From assembly GCF_003355475.1 (NCBI RefSeq), contig NZ_CP031356.1, forward strand, positions 1,116,001 through 1,180,000: 64,000 bases of DNA. Reading direction: 5' to 3'. Below are positions 48,929 to 59,169 of this stretch, piece by piece. Made by a program: the position numbers and the translations under genes. The notes below the pieces were generated by a model. The model ran no database searches, had not been told where the DNA came from, and saw only the letters and a list, made by a program, of their open reading frames with translations. Numbering within the stretch: position 1 is the first letter of the stretch; every line of letters starts with the position of its first letter. The stretch comes from Brachybacterium saurashtrense (lineage in GTDB: Bacteria; Actinomycetota; Actinomycetes; Actinomycetales; Dermabacteraceae).

Positions 48929-49864
48929 TCAGCCGGCCGACGGGGCGGGGTCGTCCCCGTCCTCGCCCGGCTCCTGGGGCGTGCCGTCGGCGCCGAACCC
49001 GGCGAGGTACTCCTCGACCTCGGCGGCGATCGCGTCCGCCGTGGGCACCTCGGCGCCGGCGCCGGAGGTGATCATCCGGTCGAACCGCTGCTCGAGCCCG
49101 GCCACCATCTCCTGCAGCTGCGGCTGCGCCTCGAGCTGGGCGGCGATCGCCTCCCGCACCGGCTCCGCCTGCGCCTCCAGGGAGTCCACCGGCACCTCGG
49201 GGCCGTGCTCCTCGGTGATCGCGCCCAGCAGCGCGATCGCGGCGTCCGGGTAGGACATCTCGTGCAGGTACTGCGGCACGTGGACCGTGAGCCCGACGAC
49301 GTCGTGGCCGCCGTCCGCCAGGCGCATGGTGAGCAGGGCCGTGAACGGGGCGCGGAGGCGGAACGTGCCGGGCATCGTGCGGCGCACGCTGATGGAGTCC
49401 GGATCGCCCGCGAAGCGGGTCACCGGCAGCTCCCGGGTGTGGGGGACCGGGGCGGGGAAGCCCTGCAGCAGCAGGGTGCGCTCGATCCCCAGCTGCTCCA
49501 CCACGATCCGCAGCGCGCTGGCCACCCGCTCCCACTGGAAGGAGGGCTCGGGGCCGGTGAGCAGGAAGAAGGTCTCCCCGTCCAGGGCGGTGACCTCGTG
49601 CAGCAGGATCTCCGGCTTCTCGTAGTCCGTGAAGTGGTCCAGCTGCAGGGAGACCTCGGGGCGGCGGCCCGCGTAGTCGTAGACCTGGTCCATGTCCAGC
49701 CGGCCCACCACGCGGCTGGAGAGGGTGTTGAGCAGGTGGTCGTCGATCAGCTGCTGGGCGTCGCCCGCATCGCTGAACGCCCCCAGGGTGACGAGCAGGG
49801 TCCGGCCGCGCAGGGCGCGCGAGTCGACGTGCCGTTCGTAGCTGAACAGTGTCGTCGGATCCAT
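48929..49864 (-). CDS. PAC2-family protein
   Basis: The 311-residue product belongs to the PAC2 group (related to proteasome assembly chaperone 2), common in actinobacteria, of unproved role. Typical segments are LVTLGAFSDAGDAQQLIDDHL, DYRRP-like YAGRRPEVSL, LLTGPEPSFQWERVA and VGLTVHVPQYLHEMSYPDAAIALL. The tail is acidic and proline rich. I chose ATG 49864, 5 nt after AGGAGG; the preceding ATG at 49867 is too close to the ribosome site. Confidence 0.87.
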   Translation of the reverse strand: MDPTTLFSYERHVDSRALRGRTLLVTLGAFSDAGDAQQLIDDHLLNTLSSRVVGRLDMDQVYDYAGRRPEVSLQLDHFTDYEKPEILLHEVTALDGETFFLLTGPEPSFQWERVASALRIVVEQLGIERTLLLQGFPAPVPHTRELPVTRFAGDPDSISVRRTMPGTFRLRAPFTALLTMRLADGGHDVVGLTVHVPQYLHEMSYPDAAIALLGAITEEHGPEVPVDSLEAQAEPVREAIAAQLEAQPQLQEMVAGLEQRFDRMITSGAGAEVPTADAIAAEVEEYLAGFGADGTPQEPGEDGDDPAPSAG

Positions 49865-49943
49865 CATGACCTCCTGGGCGACGGGCCGCCGCGCGGGCGG
49901 CAGGGGTGACGACGGGTCCAACGAGTCCGCGCGCGGGCGTATT

Positions 49944-49957
49944 CCCCGGCGCCGGGG
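49944..49957 (-). terminator. Short palindrome after the TSUP gene
   Basis: CCCCGGCGCCGGGG lies 5 nt beyond the stop of the TSUP permease on the minus strand. Weak terminator candidate because no loop bases separate the arms. Confidence 0.3.
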
Positions 49958-49961
49958 GCCG

Positions 49962-50780
49962 CTATGTGAACAGCGCCACCGTGTCGACGGCGAGGCGCAG
50001 CGCCAGCGCCCCGGTGACCACCAGGAACACGGTGCGCACGAAGCGGGAGCCCAGGCGCAGCGCCAGCCGCGCGCCCAGGAAGCCGCCGCTGAGGTTCGCC
50101 AGCGCCAGCACGGCGCCCAGCAGCCACCACACCTCGCCCTGCAGCCCGAACACGGCCAGCGCGCTGATGTTCGTGGTGAGGTTGGCGAGCTTCGCGTGCA
50201 CGCTCGCCTCGAGGAAGCCGTAGCCGAGCACGGCGACCATCAGGATGATGAAGAAGCTGCCGGTGCCGGGGCCCAGGATGCCGTCGTACACCCCCACCCC
50301 TGCGCCGATGCCGCCCGCGCGCAGCACGTGGGCGCGGCCGCTGTGCCGCGGCGCGTGCTCGAGCCCCATCGCGGGCCGCAGCAGCGTGTACCCGCCCACG
50401 GCCAGCAGGGCCACCAGCACGATCGGGGTGAGCCACGGCTTCGGGATCGCGCTGGCCATCGCCGCCCCGGCCGCACTGCCCGCCAGGGCGCACACCACCA
50501 GCGGCACCGCGGTGGCCGTCACGGGCAGGATGCGCCGCACGTAGGTCCACGAGGACACCGCGGTCCCGGCCGCGGAGGCGAGCTTGTTGGTGCCCAGCAC
50601 CGCCCCGCTGGAGGAGTCCGGCGGCATCGCGGTGAGCAGCGCCGGCAGCTGGATCAGCCCGCCGCCGCCCACCACCGCGTCCACCCAGCCGGCGAGGAAC
50701 GCGGCGCCCACCAGGAGCACCAGGGTGAGGGCGGAGAGCTGCAGCAGCTGGTCGAGCAGGGGCACCGCCCCAGTGAACAC
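49962..50780 (-). CDS. TSUP-family permease (TauE/SafE)
   Basis: Inner-membrane transporter of 272 residues with about eight helices. The two family repeats begin GWVDAVVGGGGLIQLPALL and VGVYDGILGPGTGSFFIILM. TSUP members export sulfite, sulfolactate or related organosulfur anions; the specificity here is unknown. The start is uncertain: GTG 50780 is given, GTG 50765 is the alternative, and neither has a strong ribosome site. Confidence 0.85.
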   Translation of the reverse strand: MFTGAVPLLDQLLQLSALTLVLLVGAAFLAGWVDAVVGGGGLIQLPALLTAMPPDSSSGAVLGTNKLASAAGTAVSSWTYVRRILPVTATAVPLVVCALAGSAAGAAMASAIPKPWLTPIVLVALLAVGGYTLLRPAMGLEHAPRHSGRAHVLRAGGIGAGVGVYDGILGPGTGSFFIILMVAVLGYGFLEASVHAKLANLTTNISALAVFGLQGEVWWLLGAVLALANLSGGFLGARLALRLGSRFVRTVFLVVTGALALRLAVDTVALFT

Positions 50781-50830
50781 CGCCGGCGGCGCGGGTGACG
50801 ATTCCCCGTGCCCGCTGGCACACTGGCCCG

Positions 50831-51478
50831 ATGCGCGCAGTCATCTGGGATCTCGGCGGCACCCTGGTGGACACCTACCCGGACGTGGACCGGGCGCTGG
50901 CCGGAGCGCTGAGCCCGGCACCGGGGGAGGAGCTCCTGCACGAGGTGGCCCTGCTCACCCGTCGCTCCAGCGGGGAGGCGATCCGCACCCTCGCCGCACG
51001 CCACCACGTGAGCGAGGAGCTCCTGCAGGATGCGTACGAGCGCACCAAGGAGGTCTGGGAGGAGCATCCGCCACCGGTCATGGACGGGGCGCGCGAGCTG
51101 CTCGAGGCCGTGCGCGAGGCGGGCGGACTGAACCTGGTGGCCACTCATCGCCACCGCGAGAGCGCGAGCGCCCTGCTGGAACGACTGGCCCTGGAGGTGG
51201 ACGACCTGGTGTGCGCCCCCGACGGCTTCGCCCGCAAACCCTCGCCCCAGATGCTGCGCACCCTGCTGGCGCGGCACGACCTCGCGCCCCGCGACTGCCT
51301 CGCCGTGGGCGACAGGACGGCCGACGTGGAGGCCGCCGCGGCCGCCGGGGTGCCGGCGCAGCTGCTGGAGACCCCGGGCGTTCCGCTCGATGCCGCGGGC
51401 GCGGACCGGCTGCGCAGCCTGCGTGCACTGATCGCCCTGTTCCCGGCCCCTGGAGCACAGGGCGGGGCCGGGCACTAG
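50831..51478 (+). CDS. HAD-superfamily phosphatase-like protein
   Basis: The 215-residue protein has a HAD Rossmann core with a helical cap: motif I IWDLGGTLVDTYP, motif II T in VATHRHRES, motif III Lys in ARKPSPQML and motif IV AVGDRTADVEAAAAAG. In motif I the second Asp (DxD) is Gly, removing the usual acid/base of the phosphatases while keeping the nucleophile. The DLGGTL form recurs in other Gram-positive HAD proteins, but its reaction is unclear. ATG 50831 chosen because motif I must be near the N-terminus. Confidence 0.85.
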   Translation: MRAVIWDLGGTLVDTYPDVDRALAGALSPAPGEELLHEVALLTRRSSGEAIRTLAARHHVSEELLQDAYERTKEVWEEHPPPVMDGARELLEAVREAGGLNLVATHRHRESASALLERLALEVDDLVCAPDGFARKPSPQMLRTLLARHDLAPRDCLAVGDRTADVEAAAAAGVPAQLLETPGVPLDAAGADRLRSLRALIALFPAPGAQGGAGH

Positions 51479-51481
51479 ATT
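51476..51481 (+). promoter_or_regulatory. -10 element for the next gene, overlapping the HAD stop
   Basis: TAGATT begins with the HAD TAG stop codon and ends 6 nt before the ATG at 51488. The 6-nt spacer contains GGAGG, so both leaderless and Shine-Dalgarno translation are possible. Confidence 0.5.
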
Positions 51482-51487
51482 GGAGGC

Positions 51488-52051
51488 ATGGCGATCATCC
51501 ACCAGGCCAAGCTCACGCCCAGCAAGCCCGAGGTGCTCCGGCAGCTCCTCGCCTCCCGCCCCTGGGGCGAGGAGGGGGAGCTCGCGGTGCTCGGCGCCTA
51601 CCGCTTCGACGACCCGGCTGGCGAGGTGGGGGTCGAGTGCCACCTGGTGCGCGTGGGGGAGCAGGTCTACCACCTGCCGCTGACCTATCGCGACGCACCG
51701 CTCGAGGGGGCCGCGCCGATCACGACCATGGACCATTCGGTGCTCGGCCCCCGGTACGTCCACGACGGGCTGGAGGACGAGGTGGCGCTGGCGTGCTTCG
51801 CCCGCGCCCTCGCGGGCGAGCAAGAGCAGGCCGTGCTCGAGGTCCACGACGCCGACGGCACCGTGACGACCAGGCCGCAGACGGTCGCGCTGCGTCGGGA
51901 GACGGATGCGGGAGAGGAGCTGCCGAGCCTGGACTCCCTGTGGGACGGCGAGCGGACGTTCACCATCGCGCGCACCGTGGACGGCCTCGATGACGCGGTC
52001 CGGCTCGTCGCCGTCTGGGACGGCGGCGAGGGCGTGGTCGCCGCCTGCTGA
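51488..52051 (+). CDS. Maltokinase N-terminal cap-like protein (CG0192-type)
   Basis: The 187-residue protein matches the family found as the N-terminal cap of maltokinase and as stand-alone actinobacterial proteins: MAIIHQAKLTPSKPEVLRQL, SRPWGEEGELAVLGAYRFDDPAGEVGVECHLV, YHLPLTYRDAPLEGA and a TTMDHSVLGPRYVHDG segment. No kinase domain is attached and none lies beside it. The function of the stand-alone form is unknown; a glucan or maltose-related role is a guess from the relatives. Confidence 0.8.
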   Translation: MAIIHQAKLTPSKPEVLRQLLASRPWGEEGELAVLGAYRFDDPAGEVGVECHLVRVGEQVYHLPLTYRDAPLEGAAPITTMDHSVLGPRYVHDGLEDEVALACFARALAGEQEQAVLEVHDADGTVTTRPQTVALRRETDAGEELPSLDSLWDGERTFTIARTVDGLDDAVRLVAVWDGGEGVVAAC

Positions 52052-52083
52052 GAGCGCCGGGCCGCCCGGATGCCCAGGCCGCG

Positions 52084-53019
52084 TCAGTCGTCCTCCCCGG
52101 CGAGGTGGGTGTCGAGGACGTCCTGGGCGATCTCGCGCAGGATCCGGATCGAGTCACGGGGGAGCTGGGCCTCGGTGCTGCCGGTGCGCAGCGCCGCGAT
52201 GATGCGCCGGCTCGGACGCCCCGGGCCCGTCAGGCGCACCCGACGGACCCCGGGGGTGTCCGCGAGGCTCACGAGGCGGGGGAGCAGTCCGACTCCCGCC
52301 CCCGCCCCGACGATGGCGATGGCCGTCCCCCACTCCGTGGCCTCGTGGGCGATGCGCGGCGTGAGGCCTGCCGCCGTGAACGCCGCCGTGAACAGCGCGC
52401 GGTAGGCGGAGCCCGGCCGGTCGGTCACCCACGGTTCCGCGACGAGCTCGTCCAGCGACACCCGCTCCCGTGCGGCGAGGCGGTGGTCCGCCGGCACCAT
52501 GACGTCCAGCGGATCGTCGAGCAGGGTGATCTTCTCGAACCGGGGATCGGCCTCGAGGAGCACCTCGCCCTGCATCGAGACGACCACGGCCACATCGATG
52601 CGCTCGGCCACCAGCAGGTCGAAGCAGCGCGCCGGACTCGCCTCCATCACCTGGACCTCGACCGAGGGGTGGAGGTCGCGCAGGCGGGGCAGGAGAGGGG
52701 CGATCAGGTGCGAGGCCGCGGTCGAGAAGCCGCCGATGCCGAACTGGCCCGGGACCTGGCCGCCGGCGTTCGCGCTCGCGGCCCGGATCTGCTCCCATTG
52801 CGCGAACAGGGCGTCGCAGCGGCGCACCAGCTCCTTCCCCGTGGCGGTGAGGCGCAGCCCTCGGCCGTCACGCGCCAGCAGCGTCAGGCCCAGCGCCTGC
52901 TGCAGCTCTCTCAGCTGTGCCGACACCGTCGAGGGGGAGTAGCCCATGAGCTCCGCGGTGGCCGCGACGGTCCCGCACCGGGCGAAGGTGCGCAGGGTGG
53001 TGAGGCGAGGATCGATCAT
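52084..53019 (-). CDS. LysR-family regulator of the betaine operon
   Basis: The 311-residue LysR protein has an N-terminal winged helix (RLTTLRTFARCGTVAATAELMGYSPSTVSAQLRELQQALGLTLL) and a periplasmic-binding-like effector domain. I chose the ATG at 53019: it gives the standard LysR start (MIDPRL), and CAGAAT lies 6 nt upstream, so it may be leaderless. It is divergent from gbcA with a LysR-type box between, and is the obvious candidate regulator of betaine use; the inducer could be betaine or dimethylglycine. Pseudomonas uses an AraC-type GbdR instead. Confidence 0.88.
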   Translation of the reverse strand: MIDPRLTTLRTFARCGTVAATAELMGYSPSTVSAQLRELQQALGLTLLARDGRGLRLTATGKELVRRCDALFAQWEQIRAASANAGGQVPGQFGIGGFSTAASHLIAPLLPRLRDLHPSVEVQVMEASPARCFDLLVAERIDVAVVVSMQGEVLLEADPRFEKITLLDDPLDVMVPADHRLAARERVSLDELVAEPWVTDRPGSAYRALFTAAFTAAGLTPRIAHEATEWGTAIAIVGAGAGVGLLPRLVSLADTPGVRRVRLTGPGRPSRRIIAALRTGSTEAQLPRDSIRILREIAQDVLDTHLAGEDD

Positions 53020-53025
53020 GCGGAG

Positions 53026-53031
53026 ATTCTG
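53026..53031 (-). promoter_or_regulatory. -10-like element for leaderless lysR
   Basis: CAGAAT on the minus strand followed by 6 nt and the ATG at 53019. It lacks the leading T of the TANNNT consensus. Confidence 0.35.
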
Positions 53032-53043
53032 CACTCCACCCGC

Positions 53044-53062
53044 CGATAATTCACGCTTATCG
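53044..53062. promoter_or_regulatory. LysR-type operator
   Basis: CGATAA-ttcacgc-TTATCG is a perfect 6-bp inverted repeat with a 7-nt spacer and contains the T-N11-A core of LysR sites. It lies between the divergent lysR and gbcA starts, and its right arm occupies the -35 position of the gbc promoter. Confidence 0.7.
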
Positions 53063-53079
53063 TGCATGGTCCGCGGCGC

Positions 53080-53085
53080 TAGCAT
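53080..53085 (+). promoter_or_regulatory. -10 element of the gbcA operon
   Basis: TAGCAT, 17 nt downstream of TTATCG (53057-53062). The leader would be about 33 nt and ends in GAGGGAGAG. Confidence 0.5.
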
Positions 53086-53124
53086 TCTGCCAACCCACCG
53101 TCATCCCCACCGATGAGGGAGAGC

Positions 53125-54423
53125 ATGGCAGCGATCGACGCGATCTTCGCAGCACCCGTCACCACCCCCGACATCGCGCCCGAGAAGCTCGCCGAGCTTC
53201 AGGCGCTCGTCGAGTCCCGTCGGCCGGGCTTCTCGCTGAGGGCCCCGTTCTACACCGACAGGCAGCTGTTCGACCTGGACATGCGCGCCATCTTCGGGCA
53301 GCACTGGCTGTTCGCGGGGAGCATCGCCGAGCTGCCCGAGCCCGGCGACTACATCACCGTCGACTTCGGCCCCTACGCGCTCATCCTGCTGCACCACGAC
53401 GACGGCTCCGTCAGGGCGCTGCACAACGTGTGCCGTCACCGCGGAGCCCGGATCCTCACGGAGGATTCCGGCACGACGGGGAACCTCGTGTGCGGGTACC
53501 ACTCGTGGACGTACGCCCCGAGCGGAGAGCTGATCCACGCCTCGGCGCCCGGCGAGATCGACTTCGACGCCGGCTGCTTCGCGCTCAAGCGCGCGCACTG
53601 CCGGGTGGTGGGCGGCCTGATCTTCGTGTGCATCGCGGCGCAGCCGCCGGAGGACTTCGACCAGGTCGCCGAGATCTTCCGCCCCTACGTCGAGCCGCAC
53701 GAGCTCGGCGCCACGAAGGTCGCGTACCAGCAGGACATCGTGGAGCAGGGCAACTGGAAGCTCGTGATGGAGAACAACCGCGAGTGCTACCACTGCGACG
53801 GTCACCCCGAGCTGGCGTGCTCGCTGTTCCCCACCTGGGGCCTGACCGACGAGACGGTGCCGCACCACCTCACCGACGTCTGGACCCGCAACCTCTCGGC
53901 GAGCGCCGCCCTCGAGCAGCGGTGCCGCCGATACGGCCTGTCGTTCGAGGTGGTCGAGGAGCTCGACACCCGCGTGGTCGGCATCCGCATCTCGCGCGAG
54001 CCGCTCGACGGCGAGGGGGAGTCGTTCTCGCCCGACGGTCGGCGGCTGTCGAAGAAGCTGCTGGGCGATCTGCCCGACTTCCGTCTGGGCCGCTGCTCCA
54101 TGCACCTGCAGCCCAACAGCTGGTTCCACCTCCTGGGCGATCACGTGATCACCTTCGCGGCGTTCCCGATCGACGAGGGACGCACGCTGGTGCGCACCAC
54201 CTGGCTGGTCGCCGACGACGCCGTCGAGGGCGTCGACTACGACCTCGAGGCCTTGACGCACACCTGGAAGCAGACCAACCTGCAGGACAAGGCGTTCGTG
54301 GAGCTGTGCCAGCGGGGTGCCGCCAGCCCTGCCTACGAGCCCGGGCCGTACATGAAGAGCGAGTACCAGGTCGAAGCCTTCGTGAACTGGTACATCACCC
54401 GCCTGCGCGAGAGGCTGCAGTGA
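53125..54423 (+). CDS. gbcA: Glycine betaine Rieske monooxygenase, oxygenase subunit
   Basis: GbcA with its reductase removes a methyl group from glycine betaine, releasing formaldehyde and dimethylglycine. The 432-residue protein has a Rieske 2Fe-2S site (Cys103-x-His105 and Cys123-x2-His126, in CRHRGARI and CGYHSWTY) and a mononuclear iron site in NRECYHCDGHPEL (His223, His227). NNRECYHC is typical of the GbcA/stachydrine demethylase branch. I chose ATG 53125 over ATG 53113 because GAGGGAG sits just upstream of it. Overlaps gbcB by 4 nt. Confidence 0.88.
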   Translation: MAAIDAIFAAPVTTPDIAPEKLAELQALVESRRPGFSLRAPFYTDRQLFDLDMRAIFGQHWLFAGSIAELPEPGDYITVDFGPYALILLHHDDGSVRALHNVCRHRGARILTEDSGTTGNLVCGYHSWTYAPSGELIHASAPGEIDFDAGCFALKRAHCRVVGGLIFVCIAAQPPEDFDQVAEIFRPYVEPHELGATKVAYQQDIVEQGNWKLVMENNRECYHCDGHPELACSLFPTWGLTDETVPHHLTDVWTRNLSASAALEQRCRRYGLSFEVVEELDTRVVGIRISREPLDGEGESFSPDGRRLSKKLLGDLPDFRLGRCSMHLQPNSWFHLLGDHVITFAAFPIDEGRTLVRTTWLVADDAVEGVDYDLEALTHTWKQTNLQDKAFVELCQRGAASPAYEPGPYMKSEYQVEAFVNWYITRLRERLQ

Positions 54424-55796
54424 GCTTCGAGGTCGACGTGGACAGGGGAACGGTGCCGCGCGCCCTGCGCACGCGAGGCCTCGAGATGCCGTGGAACCGC
54501 GTCCTGGCGGCGGTGACGGGGCCCGCGCACGCTGCGACGGCGCTCGGCCCCTGGTACCCGCAGGAGTTCCAGGCCGAGTGCGTCGAGACCATCCCCGAGT
54601 GCCAGGACAGCACGACCTTCGTGTTCCGTCGGACGGACGGCGCGCCCCTCGCCTTCCGCGCGGGCCAGTACCTCAACATCGACGTCCCCGTGCACGGGGA
54701 GGACGCCGAGCCGGTCAGCCGCAGCTACTCGCTCTCCAGCGCGCCGACCTCGCCGTGGACCTTCGCCGTGACGGTGCGGCGCGACGGGGCCGGGCTGGTG
54801 TCGTCGTGGGCGCACGCGAACATCCGCCCGGGCATGGTCCTGGACATGCTGGGCCCGGTGGGCGCCTTCCACCTGCCCGACTACGACCGCCGGGCGCGCT
54901 ACCTGTTCCTCGCCGCCGGATCGGGCATCACCCCGATCATGTCGATGATCCGCACGATCCACTCCCTGCCGGGACAGGCGGACGTCTGCCTGCTCTATCA
55001 CGGCGCGTCCCCGGACCGGTTCGCCTTCGTCGACGAGCTCGACTTCCTCGAGAAGGCCGACTTCCGGGTGCGCGTGGTGTACTCGCTCGGCGACAGGGAG
55101 CGGCCCTCGGGGTGGGGCGGCCGGGTGGGGCGCATCTCGGCCGAGATGATCGACGCCGTCGCGCCCGACGCCAACGGGCGCCAGGTGTACGCCTGCGGCC
55201 CGCAGGGCTACCTCGAGCGCGTGCTCGACTGCCTTCCGGCGGTGGGCGTGGACGACACCTCGGTGTTCGTCGAGAACTTCACCGGCGACACCGCCACGCG
55301 GCGCGAGTACGCCGCCGAGCTCGCGGCCGCCACGGAGTTCGCCGAGGATCTGCAGGACGCGGTCGAGGAGAGCACGGATCTCCAGGTCCCGGCCCTGGAC
55401 GTCTACGAGCTCGCGGCGGAGGACCCGGCGCTGGCGCACGTGGAGCCCACCGTGGCGGTCGACGCCGAGGCGAGGGCGCCCGTTCCCCGCACCCCGGACG
55501 CACCGGAGGGGGAGCGCCGGGTGGTCGGCGCCGGCGCGCTCACCCTGTCCTTCCTCCGCAGCGGGCTCGATGTGCGCATCGACCCGGAGCAGAACATCCT
55601 CCAGGCGGCGCGCGCCTCCGGCGTGCGCATCGGCGCCAACTGCCAGGAGGGCATGTGCGGCTCGTGCAAGGTCGTGAAGCTCGAGGGCGACGTCGACATG
55701 CACCACCAGGGCGGCATCCGCGCACGCGAGATCGCCGCCGGGAAGTTCCTGCCCTGCTGCTCCACCGCCGTGACCGATCTCGTCATCGACGCCTGA
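54420..55796 (+). CDS. gbcB: Glycine betaine monooxygenase reductase subunit, extended
   Basis: GbcB passes electrons from NAD(P)H to GbcA. The 458-residue product has an N-terminal segment (1-50), an FAD domain (RSYSLSSAPT, about 101-110), an NAD domain (AAGSGITPIMSMI about 165-177; ACGPQGYLERVL about 258-269), an unusual acidic and proline-containing linker of about 75 residues (295-370), and a C-terminal plant-type 2Fe-2S ferredoxin domain (Cys408, Cys413, Cys416 and one of Cys446/447). Pseudomonas GbcB lacks such a long linker by my recollection. GTG start overlaps the gbcA stop. Confidence 0.86.
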   Translation: MSFEVDVDRGTVPRALRTRGLEMPWNRVLAAVTGPAHAATALGPWYPQEFQAECVETIPECQDSTTFVFRRTDGAPLAFRAGQYLNIDVPVHGEDAEPVSRSYSLSSAPTSPWTFAVTVRRDGAGLVSSWAHANIRPGMVLDMLGPVGAFHLPDYDRRARYLFLAAGSGITPIMSMIRTIHSLPGQADVCLLYHGASPDRFAFVDELDFLEKADFRVRVVYSLGDRERPSGWGGRVGRISAEMIDAVAPDANGRQVYACGPQGYLERVLDCLPAVGVDDTSVFVENFTGDTATRREYAAELAAATEFAEDLQDAVEESTDLQVPALDVYELAAEDPALAHVEPTVAVDAEARAPVPRTPDAPEGERRVVGAGALTLSFLRSGLDVRIDPEQNILQAARASGVRIGANCQEGMCGSCKVVKLEGDVDMHHQGGIRAREIAAGKFLPCCSTAVTDLVIDA

Positions 55797-58352
<2,556 letters not shown>

Positions 58353-58370
58353 GTGCACCGGAGGAGCGAT

Positions 58371-58416
58371 GAGCGGGGAGGCGTCGGACGGCGCGGAACG
58401 TCGGCGCCTCCCGCTC
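58371..58416 (+). terminator. Imperfect hairpin after dmgO
   Basis: GAGCGGG-g-AGGCG (58371-58383) pairs with CGCCTCCCGCTC (58405-58416) with one bulged G and a 21-nt loop; GACTTTAC follows. Likely terminator of the betaine operon. Confidence 0.55.
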
Positions 58417-58424
58417 GACTTTAC

Positions 58425-58438
58425 ATAACGTACATTAT
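58425..58438. promoter_or_regulatory. A+T-rich imperfect palindrome upstream of the PCD-VOC gene
   Basis: ATAAcgtacaTTAT stands out in a 70% GC region. It may be an operator or upstream promoter part; TAGCCT (58513-58518) is a candidate -10 placed 8 nt before the ATG at 58527. Confidence 0.4.
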
Positions 58439-58526
58439 CGGCGGTGCCCGAGAGGGGTGCCCAGAGCACTGCCGATCCGCTGCACACCCTGTCCGTCCGT
58501 CGTCGCGCGGCGTAGCCTGCGGTGGC

Positions 58527-59153
58527 ATGGACATCCTCAGGGGCGACGAGATCGCCGCGGCTCATCTCAGCGACTGGCGCAAGCTCGCCCAGGGACTGCA
58601 CGCGCGCTTCCTGCTCGACGACTTCGCCGCCGGCGCCCAGTTCCTCGCGGCCGTCGCCGACGCCGGCGCGTCCCTGGCGCATCATCCACGGGTCTCGCTC
58701 GTCGCCGATGCCGTGGACCTGACGCTGATCTCCCAGGACGCGGTGTACCGCGAGGCCGACGGCACGGAGCACGTCGTCGCCTGGGTGACGCAGATCGAGC
58801 TCGGCCTGGACGCGGCGGACTCCGCCAGGATCGCGCCCGTGTGGGCGCAGCTGCTCACCGGCAGCGCCGAGGCGCAGGGTCACGGCTCGCCGAGCGACGA
58901 GATCCGCGACGTGCGCGGACGGGTGCCGAATCTCTGGTTCGGCGACCGTGCGGAGGGCGACGCACCGGGGACGCGCCTCCACCTGGAGATCTACCTCGCC
59001 CCGGAGGTGGTGCGCGCGAGGATCGACGCCGCGGTCGCCGCGGGCGCCGAGATCGTGGACGACTCCGACTCCCCCGGCCTCACCGTGCTCGCCGATCAGG
59101 AGGGAAATCGCGCCGTGATCTGCGCGGACGTCTCCGCCGCGACGGGGCTCTGA
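58527..59153 (+). CDS. Pterin-4a-carbinolamine dehydratase-like / VOC domain fusion
   Basis: The 208-residue protein has an N-terminal PCD-like domain (residues 1 to about 115; FLLDDFAAGAQFLAAVADAG, then HHPRVSLV) and a C-terminal VOC/glyoxalase-like half (about 125-208; RVPNLWFGDR, TRLHLEIYLAP, VLADQEGNRAVICAD). True PCD enzymes use a His pair plus a third His and an Asp; the pair is present (HHP), but the third position reads LISQDAVY with no His. It could be a metal-binding or ligand-binding protein rather than a dehydratase. It has its own promoter region after the betaine operon; a link to folate chemistry is only suggestive. Confidence 0.75.
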   Translation: MDILRGDEIAAAHLSDWRKLAQGLHARFLLDDFAAGAQFLAAVADAGASLAHHPRVSLVADAVDLTLISQDAVYREADGTEHVVAWVTQIELGLDAADSARIAPVWAQLLTGSAEAQGHGSPSDEIRDVRGRVPNLWFGDRAEGDAPGTRLHLEIYLAPEVVRARIDAAVAAGAEIVDDSDSPGLTVLADQEGNRAVICADVSAATGL

Positions 59154-59169
59154 GGCGCTCGGCGCCCCG

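Noticed and set aside
58369-58428. 19-codon ORF with GGAGGAG upstream, after dmgO
   Set aside because: It lies inside the terminator-like hairpin, its spacing is short and no family is recognisable; most likely chance.
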